This document shows, piece after piece, positions 16,745-24,936 of a DNA stretch of 64,000 nt. Under the pieces are notes generated by a model. The model was given only the letters and a program-made list of their open reading frames with translations. It was not told where the DNA came from and did no database searches. This stretch comes from Rhodococcoides kyotonense (GTDB lineage: Bacteria > Actinomycetota > Actinomycetes > Mycobacteriales > Mycobacteriaceae): assembly GCF_900188125.1 (NCBI RefSeq), contig NZ_FZOW01000020.1:22309-86308 (forward strand), read 5' to 3'. How positions within the stretch are numbered: the first letter of the stretch is position 1; each line of letters begins with the position of its first letter. The position numbers and the translations under genes are program-made.

Positions 16745-18403
16745 ATGCGCGTCGGACTCGGAGTATCCACCGGAACCGAAGTCGTGTGCGCAGCCCTGAT
16801 CGTGGCGGAAGACGACGGTTCGTACTCCGTCGAGTACCGCACCGTGTCGGCGGACACCCAGGCGAATACCGACATCGGCGACCTCGTGTCGTCCGCCGTG
16901 GAGCTGATGAGTTCGCTCGCACCCGTCGAACCCGGCCACGGGGCCCATTCCTCGGAACGCCGCGAACCGGACACCGTTGCGGTGTCGTACCGGACACCCG
17001 AGCAGGCCTCGTCCATCCGATCCGCGTGCGCGCACTCGAACCGTGCCATCGCGCTGATCCCGGAATCGGCGGCGGCGCACGCCTTTCTCGCCGAGTCGGG
17101 CCTGATCGCTCGCTACCGCACTGTTGCGGTCGTCGACATCGGAGCGTCGGGCACGACGATCTCGATCCTGGATTCCCACTCCGGCACCGTGCTCGCGACC
17201 GAGCGCACCGAAACGTTCGGCGGCAACGTCGTCGATGCACTCGTCAAAGATCTCGTGCACGGCAACCCTGTGCGCAGCCGTGACGTCCGAGACGATCTTC
17301 GCGACGAGCGTGGAATCGGATCCGCCCGGTACCGCGCTGTCAAGGAACACCTGTCGACACACGATTCGGCGGATCTCGATCGCAACGACGGCGCATCGGC
17401 CGTCGACCGCGCCGATCTCGACGCGGCGATCCTCCCGCTGGTGGCGACCGTCGGGCATTCCACTGCCCGCCTCGCGGCGAACCACGAACTCGAAGCCGTC
17501 GTTCTCATCGGCGGAGGTGCTAACACTCCGTCCGTCCGCACGGCGTTCGAGGCGACACTGCGGCTGCCTGTTCTCGCCGTATCCGAGCCGGATGCGGTCC
17601 TGGCACAGGGCGCCGCACAGGTATCTCTCTCCGGCAACGCACACCTCTACCCCACCGTCGGCGCTCGTAGCGACGGCCAGACGAAGTCCGTCGGCAGGTT
17701 CTCGGGAGCACTCGTCGGGGCACTCGTCGTCGGCGGCATCGTCCTGGCGTACGGCGTCCAGACGCTGACGCCGTCCGACGACTCCGGCTACTCCCCCGCG
17801 GGGTCGGCGGTCCCGTCCGAGCCGCAGACGACGGTCGACGAGCAAGTTCTGAACACCACGACCCGCGACGCGTCGAGCGGCAACTCCGGGCAGCAGTTGC
17901 CTGCGACATCGACCCGAAGCGACGCGTCGTACTCGCAGCGGCCGACATCGACGACCGCGGCCGTGGACCCGTCGTCGCCCGGGACGACGTCGACGAGGAC
18001 GCCGACGCTGCATCCGGCGCCCGACCTTCCGGTCATTCCGTACCCGGCACAGCCGACCGAACCGTCGCCGCCGCCGGTCACCCAGACTCCGGAACCGTCG
18101 ACCTCTCCCCCTGCCGAGAGCACCACCGAACCCGTGACGCCTACGCCGTCGCCCGAGGAGTCGTCGGAAAGTCCGTCGGACACCCCGTCGGATTCGCCGT
18201 CCGAGACCCCGTCGAGGTCGACGGCTGTTGTGCCTGCGCCGTCGATACCGACGACGGACGTCGATCGCGCGCCGCTGTCACCTGGGCTGGAACCGCCGCC
18301 GACCGTGTGGTCGCCGCCGGCGCCGTCGCCCACCACGGCCCCGAGCGTGGCTCCCGAGTCGTCGACGACAGTTCAACCGAACCCGACGACCACGACCGAA
18401 TAG
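16745..18403 (+). CDS. Hsp70/actin-like membrane protein with Pro/Ser/Thr tail
   Basis: A 552-residue protein starting at ATG 16745, which has a strong AGGAGGTG upstream. The N-terminal half has an Hsp70-like nucleotide-binding fold: first phosphate-type motif VGLGVSTGTEVV, second VAVVDIGASGTTISIL, and the adenosine-type VVLIGGGANTPSVRTAF with EPDAVLAQGAA. Only the ATPase half is present, with no substrate-binding domain. A membrane helix at about 320-338 is followed by about 210 residues of low-complexity Pro/Ser/Thr, presumably outside the cell. Its target is unknown. It converges with tsaD with five bases between stops. Confidence 0.8.
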   Translation: MRVGLGVSTGTEVVCAALIVAEDDGSYSVEYRTVSADTQANTDIGDLVSSAVELMSSLAPVEPGHGAHSSERREPDTVAVSYRTPEQASSIRSACAHSNRAIALIPESAAAHAFLAESGLIARYRTVAVVDIGASGTTISILDSHSGTVLATERTETFGGNVVDALVKDLVHGNPVRSRDVRDDLRDERGIGSARYRAVKEHLSTHDSADLDRNDGASAVDRADLDAAILPLVATVGHSTARLAANHELEAVVLIGGGANTPSVRTAFEATLRLPVLAVSEPDAVLAQGAAQVSLSGNAHLYPTVGARSDGQTKSVGRFSGALVGALVVGGIVLAYGVQTLTPSDDSGYSPAGSAVPSEPQTTVDEQVLNTTTRDASSGNSGQQLPATSTRSDASYSQRPTSTTAAVDPSSPGTTSTRTPTLHPAPDLPVIPYPAQPTEPSPPPVTQTPEPSTSPPAESTTEPVTPTPSPEESSESPSDTPSDSPSETPSRSTAVVPAPSIPTTDVDRAPLSPGLEPPPTVWSPPAPSPTTAPSVAPESSTTVQPNPTTTTE

Positions 18404-18408
18404 CGTCT

Positions 18409-19452
18409 CTACCCGCGTCCCGAGACGATGGACGTCGACACTTCGAGACCCGGGTCTGTGGCCGCCGTCAAGTCGGACGGTTCCGCGCCCCCCGCCACGA
18501 GGTGCGCACCGAGCGAGGCGATCATGACGCCGTTGTCCGTGCACAGCCTCGGCTTCGGAATGCGCAAACTCAATCCTGCTGCCGCGCAACGCGATTCGAT
18601 CATCGAACGAATTCGAGAGTTGGCGGTGGCGCCGCCGCCGAGCACCAGCGTGTCCACCCCGACATCCTCGGCTGCCCGAACCGCCTTCATCGTCAGCACA
18701 TCGGCAACGGCTTCTTGAAACGAAGCGGCGATGTCAGCGACCGGTATTGGATCTCCCGCGCGACGACGGGCTTCGACGAATCGGGCGACCGCCGTCTTCA
18801 CTCCGGAGAAGGAGAAGTCGTAGCGCGCATCGCGCGGGCCGGTCATTCCGCGCGGGAATGCGATCGCATGTGGATCACCCTCGCTCGCAGCCGAATCCAG
18901 AGCGGGACCACCGGGGAAGCCGAGCCCGAGCAACCGTGCAACCTTGTCGAATGCCTCGCCCGCTGCGTCGTCGACGGTGGTACCGAGCTCGGTGATCGGC
19001 GAACCGAGATCCTTCACGTGCAACAGGTGGGTGTGACCCCCGGAGACCAGCAGCGCCACGCACGACGGCATGGGCCCGTGCTCGATGGTGTCGACGGCGA
19101 CGTGCCCACCGAGATGGTTGACGGCATAGAACGGCACGCCCCACGCAGCCGAATATGCCTTGGCCGCAGCAACTCCCACCAGAAGAGCACCCGCGAGACC
19201 GGGACCGATGGTGACCGCGACGGCGTCGGGACGGTCGATGTCCGCAGCAGCGAGTGCACGACGCATCGTCGGCACGATCGCCTCGAGGTGCGCTCGCGAC
19301 GCGACCTCCGGGACGACGCCGCCGTAGCGCGCATGCTCGTCGACACTCGAGGCGACCTCGTCGGCGAGCATCTCGCACACACCGGGCTCCCGCCAGCGCA
19401 CGACGCCGACACCTGTTTCGTCGCACGAGCTTTCGATACCCATGACGATCAC
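18409..19452 (-). CDS. tsaD: tRNA t6A37 threonylcarbamoyltransferase subunit TsaD
   Basis: Transfers the threonylcarbamoyl group to A37 of ANN-decoding tRNAs, with TsaB and TsaE. The 347 residues match the family. It starts GIESSCDETGVG, has the metal-ligand histidines H113 and H117 in NHLGGH, and the ASKH-fold glycine motif SGGHTHLL. I use GTG 19452, whose GTGA overlaps the rimI stop; ATG 19443 is an alternative. It is the last gene of a tightly packed block with rimI and tsaB. Confidence 0.96.
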   Translation of the reverse strand: MIVMGIESSCDETGVGVVRWREPGVCEMLADEVASSVDEHARYGGVVPEVASRAHLEAIVPTMRRALAAADIDRPDAVAVTIGPGLAGALLVGVAAAKAYSAAWGVPFYAVNHLGGHVAVDTIEHGPMPSCVALLVSGGHTHLLHVKDLGSPITELGTTVDDAAGEAFDKVARLLGLGFPGGPALDSAASEGDPHAIAFPRGMTGPRDARYDFSFSGVKTAVARFVEARRRAGDPIPVADIAASFQEAVADVLTMKAVRAAEDVGVDTLVLGGGATANSRIRSMIESRCAAAGLSLRIPKPRLCTDNGVMIASLGAHLVAGGAEPSDLTAATDPGLEVSTSIVSGRG

Positions 19453-19928
19453 GACGGTTCACCTTCACTTCCAGCTGACGGACGCCGCATCGTGTACGCA
19501 TCCGCGCCGCTCGGCTGATAATAGTTGCGCCGCGTTCCCATCACGACGAAGCCTTCGCGGCCGTACAGTTCGATGGCGGCGACGTTGTCCGTACGCACCT
19601 CGAGGAACACCGGGCCACCGTGCTGATCTGCCGCTGCGAGAAGGTCGTTCAGCAGGGCGCCGCCGATTCCGCGCCGATGCGCTGACGGGTCGACACCGAT
19701 GGTGTGCACCTCGGATTCGGTGGCGTCGCCTCGTCCGAGCAGCGCGATGCCCGCGTATCCCACCAGGACGCCGTTCTCACGAGCGGCAACGTAATGATTG
19801 TGCGGTGCAGCGAGTTCCGACCGGAACGCATCGGCTGTCCACGGGCCGTCGCCGGGGAACAACACCGTCTCGAGCCAGGCACACGCGTCGGCGTCCGCGG
19901 GAGTCAACGGCGACAGCGCGACGCTCAC
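19449..19928 (-). CDS. rimI: Ribosomal protein S18 alanine N-acetyltransferase
   Basis: A 159-residue GNAT acetyltransferase. The acetyl-CoA binding signature is HRRGIGGALLNDL, preceded by the substrate-side strand EVHTIGVDPSA and followed by FLEVRTDNVAAIELYGREGF, the usual RimI ending motif. Its position between tsaB and tsaD, overlapping both by four bases, is the common actinobacterial arrangement. In family members the substrate is the N-terminus of S18, though actinobacterial forms can have broader targets. Confidence 0.92.
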   Translation of the reverse strand: MSVALSPLTPADADACAWLETVLFPGDGPWTADAFRSELAAPHNHYVAARENGVLVGYAGIALLGRGDATESEVHTIGVDPSAHRRGIGGALLNDLLAAADQHGGPVFLEVRTDNVAAIELYGREGFVVMGTRRNYYQPSGADAYTMRRPSAGSEGEPS

Positions 19929-20587
19929 GAGGACGCCTTCTTCTCGGCCGCACGCTCATCGAGCGTCTTGGCATCCGGCCGACGCAGATACAGTGGAACC
20001 AGCGGAGCGGGCACGGCGCCTGCTGTGAGCAGATCGCGTGCTGCGTGCACGAGGCCGGTCGGGCTGGGCGAGCTGACGTCGCGCGCGTGCAGATCGAACA
20101 ACGCGGTGTGGGCCGCGGATCCAGCCGTCGCCGTCGCACCGGCGATGTCGAGGACTGCGGGGGCACACACGTCCGGACCTGCCACTCGGACACCGCGATG
20201 GTAACGCGCCCAATAGATTTCGCGTCGTCGAGCATCGGTGACGACCACCAGGGCAGGCTCGTCGCCGACATCGGCAGCGATCGCGTCGAGACTGCACACA
20301 CCGTGCACCGGAATCGACAACGCGTCGCCGAACGCGGCTGCGGTGGCCATTCCGACACGCAGTCCGGTGAACGGGCCAGGACCGACGCCCACCACGACTG
20401 CGCCCAGATCGGCGGGCGCAAGACCACCGTCGGAGAGGCATTCCAGGATGTTCGGCGTCAGGATCTCGGCGTGCAGACGAGCATCTACGACGATGCGCTG
20501 AGACACCGCTGTCGCAGTTCCGTCGGTGAGCCGCACCACACCGGCGGTGACGGCGGGCGTGGAGGTGTCGACGGCGAGAACAAGCAC
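19925..20587 (-). CDS. tsaB: tRNA t6A37 biosynthesis protein TsaB
   Basis: A 220-residue ASKH-fold partner of TsaD, without its own catalysis. The N-terminus MLVLAVDTSTPAVTAGVV and the GVGPGPFTGLRVGMATAAAFG segment are characteristic. It overlaps rimI by four bases and lies 32 bases downstream of tsaE. The block tsaE-tsaB-rimI-tsaD holds three of the t6A enzymes; the first enzyme, TsaC/Sua5, is not in this window. Confidence 0.94.
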   Translation of the reverse strand: MLVLAVDTSTPAVTAGVVRLTDGTATAVSQRIVVDARLHAEILTPNILECLSDGGLAPADLGAVVVGVGPGPFTGLRVGMATAAAFGDALSIPVHGVCSLDAIAADVGDEPALVVVTDARRREIYWARYHRGVRVAGPDVCAPAVLDIAGATATAGSAAHTALFDLHARDVSSPSPTGLVHAARDLLTAGAVPAPLVPLYLRRPDAKTLDERAAEKKASS

Positions 20588-20619
20588 GGTAGTTCAGGGT
20601 ACCCGCATGTCAGAAACGC

Positions 20620-21126
20620 CTACGACGCCGCATCCGACGATTCGACGCGTCGGAGCTGGACCGTTCTGGTATCGGATTCGGGGTCACGCCTGATTCGCAC
20701 CGAGATGTGGCCGTCGCTCAGCTTCTCGACCAGCCCCTCGCCCCATTCCACGACGACCACGGCAGCGGTGAGATCGGTGTCGAGATCCAACGCGTCGAGT
20801 TCGTCGACCGCCGACTGCCCCGTCATGCCGAGACGATACGCGTCGACGTGCACGAGGGCGACGGGAGACGACCCGTCGGGACGCACACCGGGTCGGTGCT
20901 CACGCGCGATCACGAACGTCGGCGAGCTGACTCGACCCTGCACGCCCAGGCCTGCCGCGATACCCCTCGTCATCGCGGTCTTGCCTGCACCGAGGGGCCC
21001 GTCGAGCACCACGAGGTCACCGGCGACCAGTACCTGCGCGAGCCGGAACCCGAACGCTTCGGTGTCGGCCGCCTCGGCAAGAGATATCTCCCGCCCGTCG
21101 AACGGCAGCTCCTGATGCTCAGCCAA
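20620..21126 (-). CDS. tsaE: tRNA t6A37 biosynthesis ATPase TsaE
   Basis: A P-loop ATPase regulating the TsaBD complex. The Walker A motif is DGPLGAGKTAMTRG, with the switch-like SSPTFVIARE and the Walker B-type VEWGEGL. The frame opens at 21198, but I take TTG 21126 (reading M-AEHQELPFDGREIS), giving 168 residues, the length I recall for mycobacterial Rv3422c, and an eight-base overlap with the upstream hydrolase stop. The start is the least certain part of this call. Confidence 0.88.
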   Translation of the reverse strand: MAEHQELPFDGREISLAEAADTEAFGFRLAQVLVAGDLVVLDGPLGAGKTAMTRGIAAGLGVQGRVSSPTFVIAREHRPGVRPDGSSPVALVHVDAYRLGMTGQSAVDELDALDLDTDLTAAVVVVEWGEGLVEKLSDGHISVRIRRDPESDTRTVQLRRVESSDAAS

Positions 21127-22159
21127 TGCCCCGCCGCCCCGAACGTCGACGACTACGCAATTCGGTTGCGCGCGTAGCCAATCGAACGAGCGCCGCATTC
21201 ACCTTGTCCGGGAACTCGAGCTGGACGAGGTGGCCCGCCTGTCGAATGCGCACCATTTCGGACTCCGGCAACGCCTCGGCGAGAGCCTTGGAACTGTCGA
21301 ACGGGATGATCCAGTCGTCATCGCCGCAGATGACCGACACCGGGATGCGGGCCAATTCGGCCAAAGCGTCCTTCTCGTCGTGCAATTCGAGTGTCTTCAG
21401 GAAGTTGACGATGGTCACGACGGATGTGTCGTCGATCATCGACTGAGAGAACTCGACGAGCCGCGGACTCACACGTGTCCCGTACGACGCTGCCCGCAGC
21501 ACCGGAGCGATCAACGCGCGCACCGCACCTCGCCCGAACTGCACGACTCCGGGCGACGTCCTGACCGCGAGCCGGAACGCGGACACGACAGGGTTGTCGA
21601 GGCTACGGCCGAGTCCCGTCTCGGCCAGACCTGCTGCCGTCGTGGAGATCAGTCCGACACCGATGACTCTGTCCCGCACCAGTTCCGGACGCTGACCTAC
21701 CATCGCGAGGATGGACATGCCGCCCATCGAGTGGCCGATCAGCATCAGGTGACCACGCGGCGCGACGGCACGAACGACTGCATCGAGGTCGGATCCCAAC
21801 TGCTTGATCGTGCAACTCTCCGGCGTCGGGATACCCGATCGTCCGTGTCCGCGCTGATCGTAGAAGACCATGCGCATCGACGACCCCCACTCCTGCTCGA
21901 GGGCTTGCCGCTGGAAATGCCACGACGCCATCCGCAGGCAGTAGCCGTGTACGAACACGACGGTGATCGGTGCGTCGGACGGACCCACCTCGCGCACCGC
22001 GAGGGGAACACCGTCGTCGGCCGTGACGATCGATCCACGATCGGCGTCCATCAGCTCGAGATTCTCGGTAGCCAGCGGATCCTTGTTGGAGCGCAGCACC
22101 GTCTCGCGCAACGCTATTCCGACGCTGCTGACGATGCCGAGATCGGTAGTCCACTTCAC
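21119..22159 (-). CDS. Alpha/beta-fold hydrolase
   Basis: A 346-residue protein with the alpha/beta hydrolase core: oxyanion region VFVHGYCLRMASWHFQ, YDQRGHGRSG, the nucleophile elbow GHSMGG with its serine, an acid in CGDDDWIIP and the histidine in RQAGHLVQLEFPD. A complete Ser-Asp-His triad is therefore present. About 45 N-terminal residues with a moderately hydrophobic start (LGIVSSVGIALRETVL) precede the core and may associate with the membrane. It overlaps alr by four bases and tsaE by eight, so it belongs to this operon. The substrate is unknown. Confidence 0.9.
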   Translation of the reverse strand: MKWTTDLGIVSSVGIALRETVLRSNKDPLATENLELMDADRGSIVTADDGVPLAVREVGPSDAPITVVFVHGYCLRMASWHFQRQALEQEWGSSMRMVFYDQRGHGRSGIPTPESCTIKQLGSDLDAVVRAVAPRGHLMLIGHSMGGMSILAMVGQRPELVRDRVIGVGLISTTAAGLAETGLGRSLDNPVVSAFRLAVRTSPGVVQFGRGAVRALIAPVLRAASYGTRVSPRLVEFSQSMIDDTSVVTIVNFLKTLELHDEKDALAELARIPVSVICGDDDWIIPFDSSKALAEALPESEMVRIRQAGHLVQLEFPDKVNAALVRLATRATELRSRRRSGRRGIG

Positions 22160-23364
22160 GCCGACGCCTCCCCTGTGTCGGTTCGCCGATACTCCCTCCG
22201 GACACGACCGCCGATACCGGTGACCACCTCGTAGTGGATGGTGTCCAGCGTGTCGGCCCAGTCCTGAGCGAGCGGTTCCCCGTTCTCCCCGGGGCCGAAC
22301 AGTACTGCAGTGTCGCCGACTGCGACGCCTGCGCCGTCAGGACCGAGGTCGACGACGAACTGATCCATACAGACACGTCCGACGGCAGGGAATCGACGAC
22401 CGCCGATCCCCACCTCGAAGCGACCGCTGAGGTTGCGTCGCACGCCGTCGGCATAACCCATCGGAATCAGTGCGACGACGGTGTCAGCAGGTGCGTTCCA
22501 CGTATGCCCGTAGGAGACGCCCGCGCCCGCTGGAACGTTCTTGACGAGGGCGACCTTCGTCGACACCGTCATCGCCGGCCGCAGCCCGAAGTCGCCGAGT
22601 TCTGGAATCGGTGACAGTCCGTACGCCGCGATGCCCGGTCGCACGAGGTCGAAATGCAGGTCGGGCCGCGTCAGAGTAGCCGCGGAATTCGCGAGGTGCG
22701 TCACTTCGGGATGCAGACCCGCGGCATCCAGCCGCGCGACCACAGCCCGCAGCACGTCGGCCTGGCGATCGTTGGCCGGGTGATCTGGAACGTCGGCGCA
22801 GGCCAGGTGCGAGAAGACGCCGCGCAATCGAACCGAGTCGGCGGCCACCGCCCGGCCGAGGACGTCGATCACGTCGTCGAGAATCACGGGGTCGATGCCG
22901 TTTCGGTTCAGGCCGGTATCGATCTTGAGCGTCACCGTCGCCGTCGCGTTCGCATCGGTCGCCGCGGCCACGACAGCGTGCACCTGCTCGACCGACGACA
23001 GTCCCAGTTCGACGTTCGACGCGATCGCAGGGGCGAAGTCCGTGCCGTCGTGATGCAGCCACGCGAGGATCGGCGCCGTGATGCCGTTGCTGCGGAGAAC
23101 GAGGGCTTCCTGAACGGTGGTCACACCCAGTTCGCGGGCGCCCGCCGAAAGCGCGGTGCGGGCCACCTCGACGGCACCGTGGTTGTACCCGTCGGCTTTG
23201 ACGACGACCATCACACCGGCGTCACCTGCGTGATCACGCAGGATGCGCACGTTGTGGGCTATGGCGTCGAGATCCACGGACACCGTGGATCCGGTGCTGG
23301 GATCACCGTGATCCCTACCGGCCACTTCCGTCGTTCCACTCTGCACAGCATTCGATAGTGCCAT
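22156..23364 (-). CDS. alr: Alanine racemase
   Basis: A PLP enzyme interconverting L- and D-alanine for peptidoglycan. The PLP lysine is K56 in VVVKADGYNHG, the catalytic tyrosine of the other face lies in GVSYGHTWNA, and the C-terminal beta domain has GRVCMDQFVVDLG. I place the start at ATG 23364 (MALSNAVQSG), 402 residues; the frame is open further upstream, and ATG 23385 is possible. It lies 46 bases downstream of the NAD(P)HX repair gene and overlaps the hydrolase by four bases. Confidence 0.94.
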   Translation of the reverse strand: MALSNAVQSGTTEVAGRDHGDPSTGSTVSVDLDAIAHNVRILRDHAGDAGVMVVVKADGYNHGAVEVARTALSAGARELGVTTVQEALVLRSNGITAPILAWLHHDGTDFAPAIASNVELGLSSVEQVHAVVAAATDANATATVTLKIDTGLNRNGIDPVILDDVIDVLGRAVAADSVRLRGVFSHLACADVPDHPANDRQADVLRAVVARLDAAGLHPEVTHLANSAATLTRPDLHFDLVRPGIAAYGLSPIPELGDFGLRPAMTVSTKVALVKNVPAGAGVSYGHTWNAPADTVVALIPMGYADGVRRNLSGRFEVGIGGRRFPAVGRVCMDQFVVDLGPDGAGVAVGDTAVLFGPGENGEPLAQDWADTLDTIHYEVVTGIGGRVRREYRRTDTGEASA

Positions 23365-23410
23365 TGGACCCCGTCGAATCCCCATTCGGCCCGGCGAGTG
23401 CCTTCTCTCC

Positions 23411-24850
23411 TCAGTCCAGCGCCGTGACCGACCGCACAATCCTGATCGCGTCCGGAACGGCCGACAGCAGTGGACTGGCCGAGATGGGCGCCGCGAATTC
23501 TCCGTCGACACCGTGAGCGGCCGTCGCCGCCGCAAGCGAGTGCACACGCGTCGCGCATGCCGCTGCCGTGGACGGTGTCAGCCCGGACGCCAGTAGGGCG
23601 CCCAGAATCCCGGACAGCACATCGCCGGATCCCGCCGTCGACGCGGCCGACCCGCCCGCGTCGTTGACGAACACCGTGCCGTCGGGGTCGGCGATGACGG
23701 TGGCGCGGCCCTTCAGAAGGACGGTGACGCCCCACGTCGACGCCAGTTCGCGTACGGACGCGACTCTGTCGGGTCCAGGCTTCTCGCCGGTGAGCCGCTC
23801 GAACTCGCCCGCATGCGGCGTGAGCAAGGTGGGAGCCGTACGGCCGGTGACCGATTCGGGTGACGACGCGAGAATCGTCAAGCCGTCGGCATCGACGACC
23901 ACGGGCAGATCCGAGCCGAGGATGTCGGTGAGCCACTGCTTCGAGACGTCGTCGGTGCCGAATCCCGGACCGACTGCCCACGCCTGCACGCGGCCGGTAC
24001 TGCTCGGAACCGCGGCGGCGATGACCTCGGGGTAGTGCGACACCACCTCGCCCGCAGCGCTTCCCACGTACCGAACCATGCCCGACGTCGCCGCGACGGC
24101 CGCGCCGGTACACAGCAGGGCCGCCCCGGGATAGCGGTCGCTGCCCGCGGCCACCCCGACGACTCCCTGGGAGTACTTGTCGTCCAACGCCGTCGGTATG
24201 GGCCACTGTGCGCCGACGTCGGCAGGTTCGAACGATCGAAGGTAGGGCTCATGAAGCTCGAGCCCGATATCGACGAGTTCGACTCGGCCGCAATAGGGTA
24301 CGGCGAGCACGTGAGCGGGTTTGCGCGCTCCGAACGCGACGGTGACGGCCGCGCGCACGGCGGGGCCGTCGACGTTGCCGGTCAGCGGGTCGACGCCGCT
24401 GGGGATGTCCGCGGCGACGATCGGCGCGTCGATTCCCGACACGAGCGCGTCGGCGTCGGGCCGCAAGGGTCCCTTCCCAGAGATACCGACGATCGCGTCG
24501 ACCACGAGGTCGGGAGTACCGGGGGCGTCGACGATCCTTCCGCCTGCGGCACGGAACGCGGCCAGACCCCCCGCGTGAGCCCGGTTCGGCTTCAGCAGAA
24601 CCGCATTCATCGCAACGCCTCGACGGCGGAGCATCGAGCCTGCCCACAACCCGTCGCCGCCGTTGTCTCCCGAGCCGACGAGAATGCACACCTCACGGCC
24701 GACGACGCCGCCCGTGCGGGCGCGGAGTTCACCGATCACGACACTCGCCAAACCGAACGCCGCCCGGCGCATCAGCGCCCCGGGCGCTCCCGACGCGAGC
24801 AGCGGCCGTTCAGCGTCCCGAACTTGATCGGGTGTGTAGTAACTCCGCAT
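23411..24850 (-). CDS. nnr: Bifunctional NAD(P)HX epimerase/dehydratase
   Basis: Repairs hydrated NAD(P)H. The 479-residue protein has an N-terminal YjeF-type epimerase domain (MRSYYTPDQVRDAER, GSGDNGGDGLWAG, DAIVGISGKG) and a C-terminal ribokinase-fold ADP-dependent dehydratase domain with LTPHAGEFERLTG and NDAGGSAASTAGSGDVLSG. The fusion is the usual bacterial form (Rv3433c in M. tuberculosis). It lies between glmS and alr; its start is ATG 24850 and the glmS stop is 86 bases upstream, with the stem-loop repeat between. Confidence 0.94.
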   Translation of the reverse strand: MRSYYTPDQVRDAERPLLASGAPGALMRRAAFGLASVVIGELRARTGGVVGREVCILVGSGDNGGDGLWAGSMLRRRGVAMNAVLLKPNRAHAGGLAAFRAAGGRIVDAPGTPDLVVDAIVGISGKGPLRPDADALVSGIDAPIVAADIPSGVDPLTGNVDGPAVRAAVTVAFGARKPAHVLAVPYCGRVELVDIGLELHEPYLRSFEPADVGAQWPIPTALDDKYSQGVVGVAAGSDRYPGAALLCTGAAVAATSGMVRYVGSAAGEVVSHYPEVIAAAVPSSTGRVQAWAVGPGFGTDDVSKQWLTDILGSDLPVVVDADGLTILASSPESVTGRTAPTLLTPHAGEFERLTGEKPGPDRVASVRELASTWGVTVLLKGRATVIADPDGTVFVNDAGGSAASTAGSGDVLSGILGALLASGLTPSTAAACATRVHSLAAATAAHGVDGEFAAPISASPLLSAVPDAIRIVRSVTALD

Positions 24851-24865
24851 GCTCGTCCCTTCTGT

Positions 24866-24936
24866 GCGGCTGCGCCGCCCGTGCGTGCAACGTCGGCGTC
24901 AGGACCAACTATGCGCGCACGGGCGCCGAAGGCGCA
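24866..24936 (-). repeat. Stem-loop repeat abutting the glmS stop codon
   Basis: This is the second copy of the element at 3941-4010. The 35 bases at 24902-24936 match with two differences and again begin at the base directly after the stop codon (TAA, 24937-24939). The partner arm at about 24868-24886 allows a long imperfect stem. It probably terminates glmS transcription. Confidence 0.6.

Noticed and set aside
19442..21115. A 557-codon plus-strand frame over rimI, tsaB and tsaE
   Set aside because: Antisense to three conserved genes; Arg-rich composition typical of a shadow frame.
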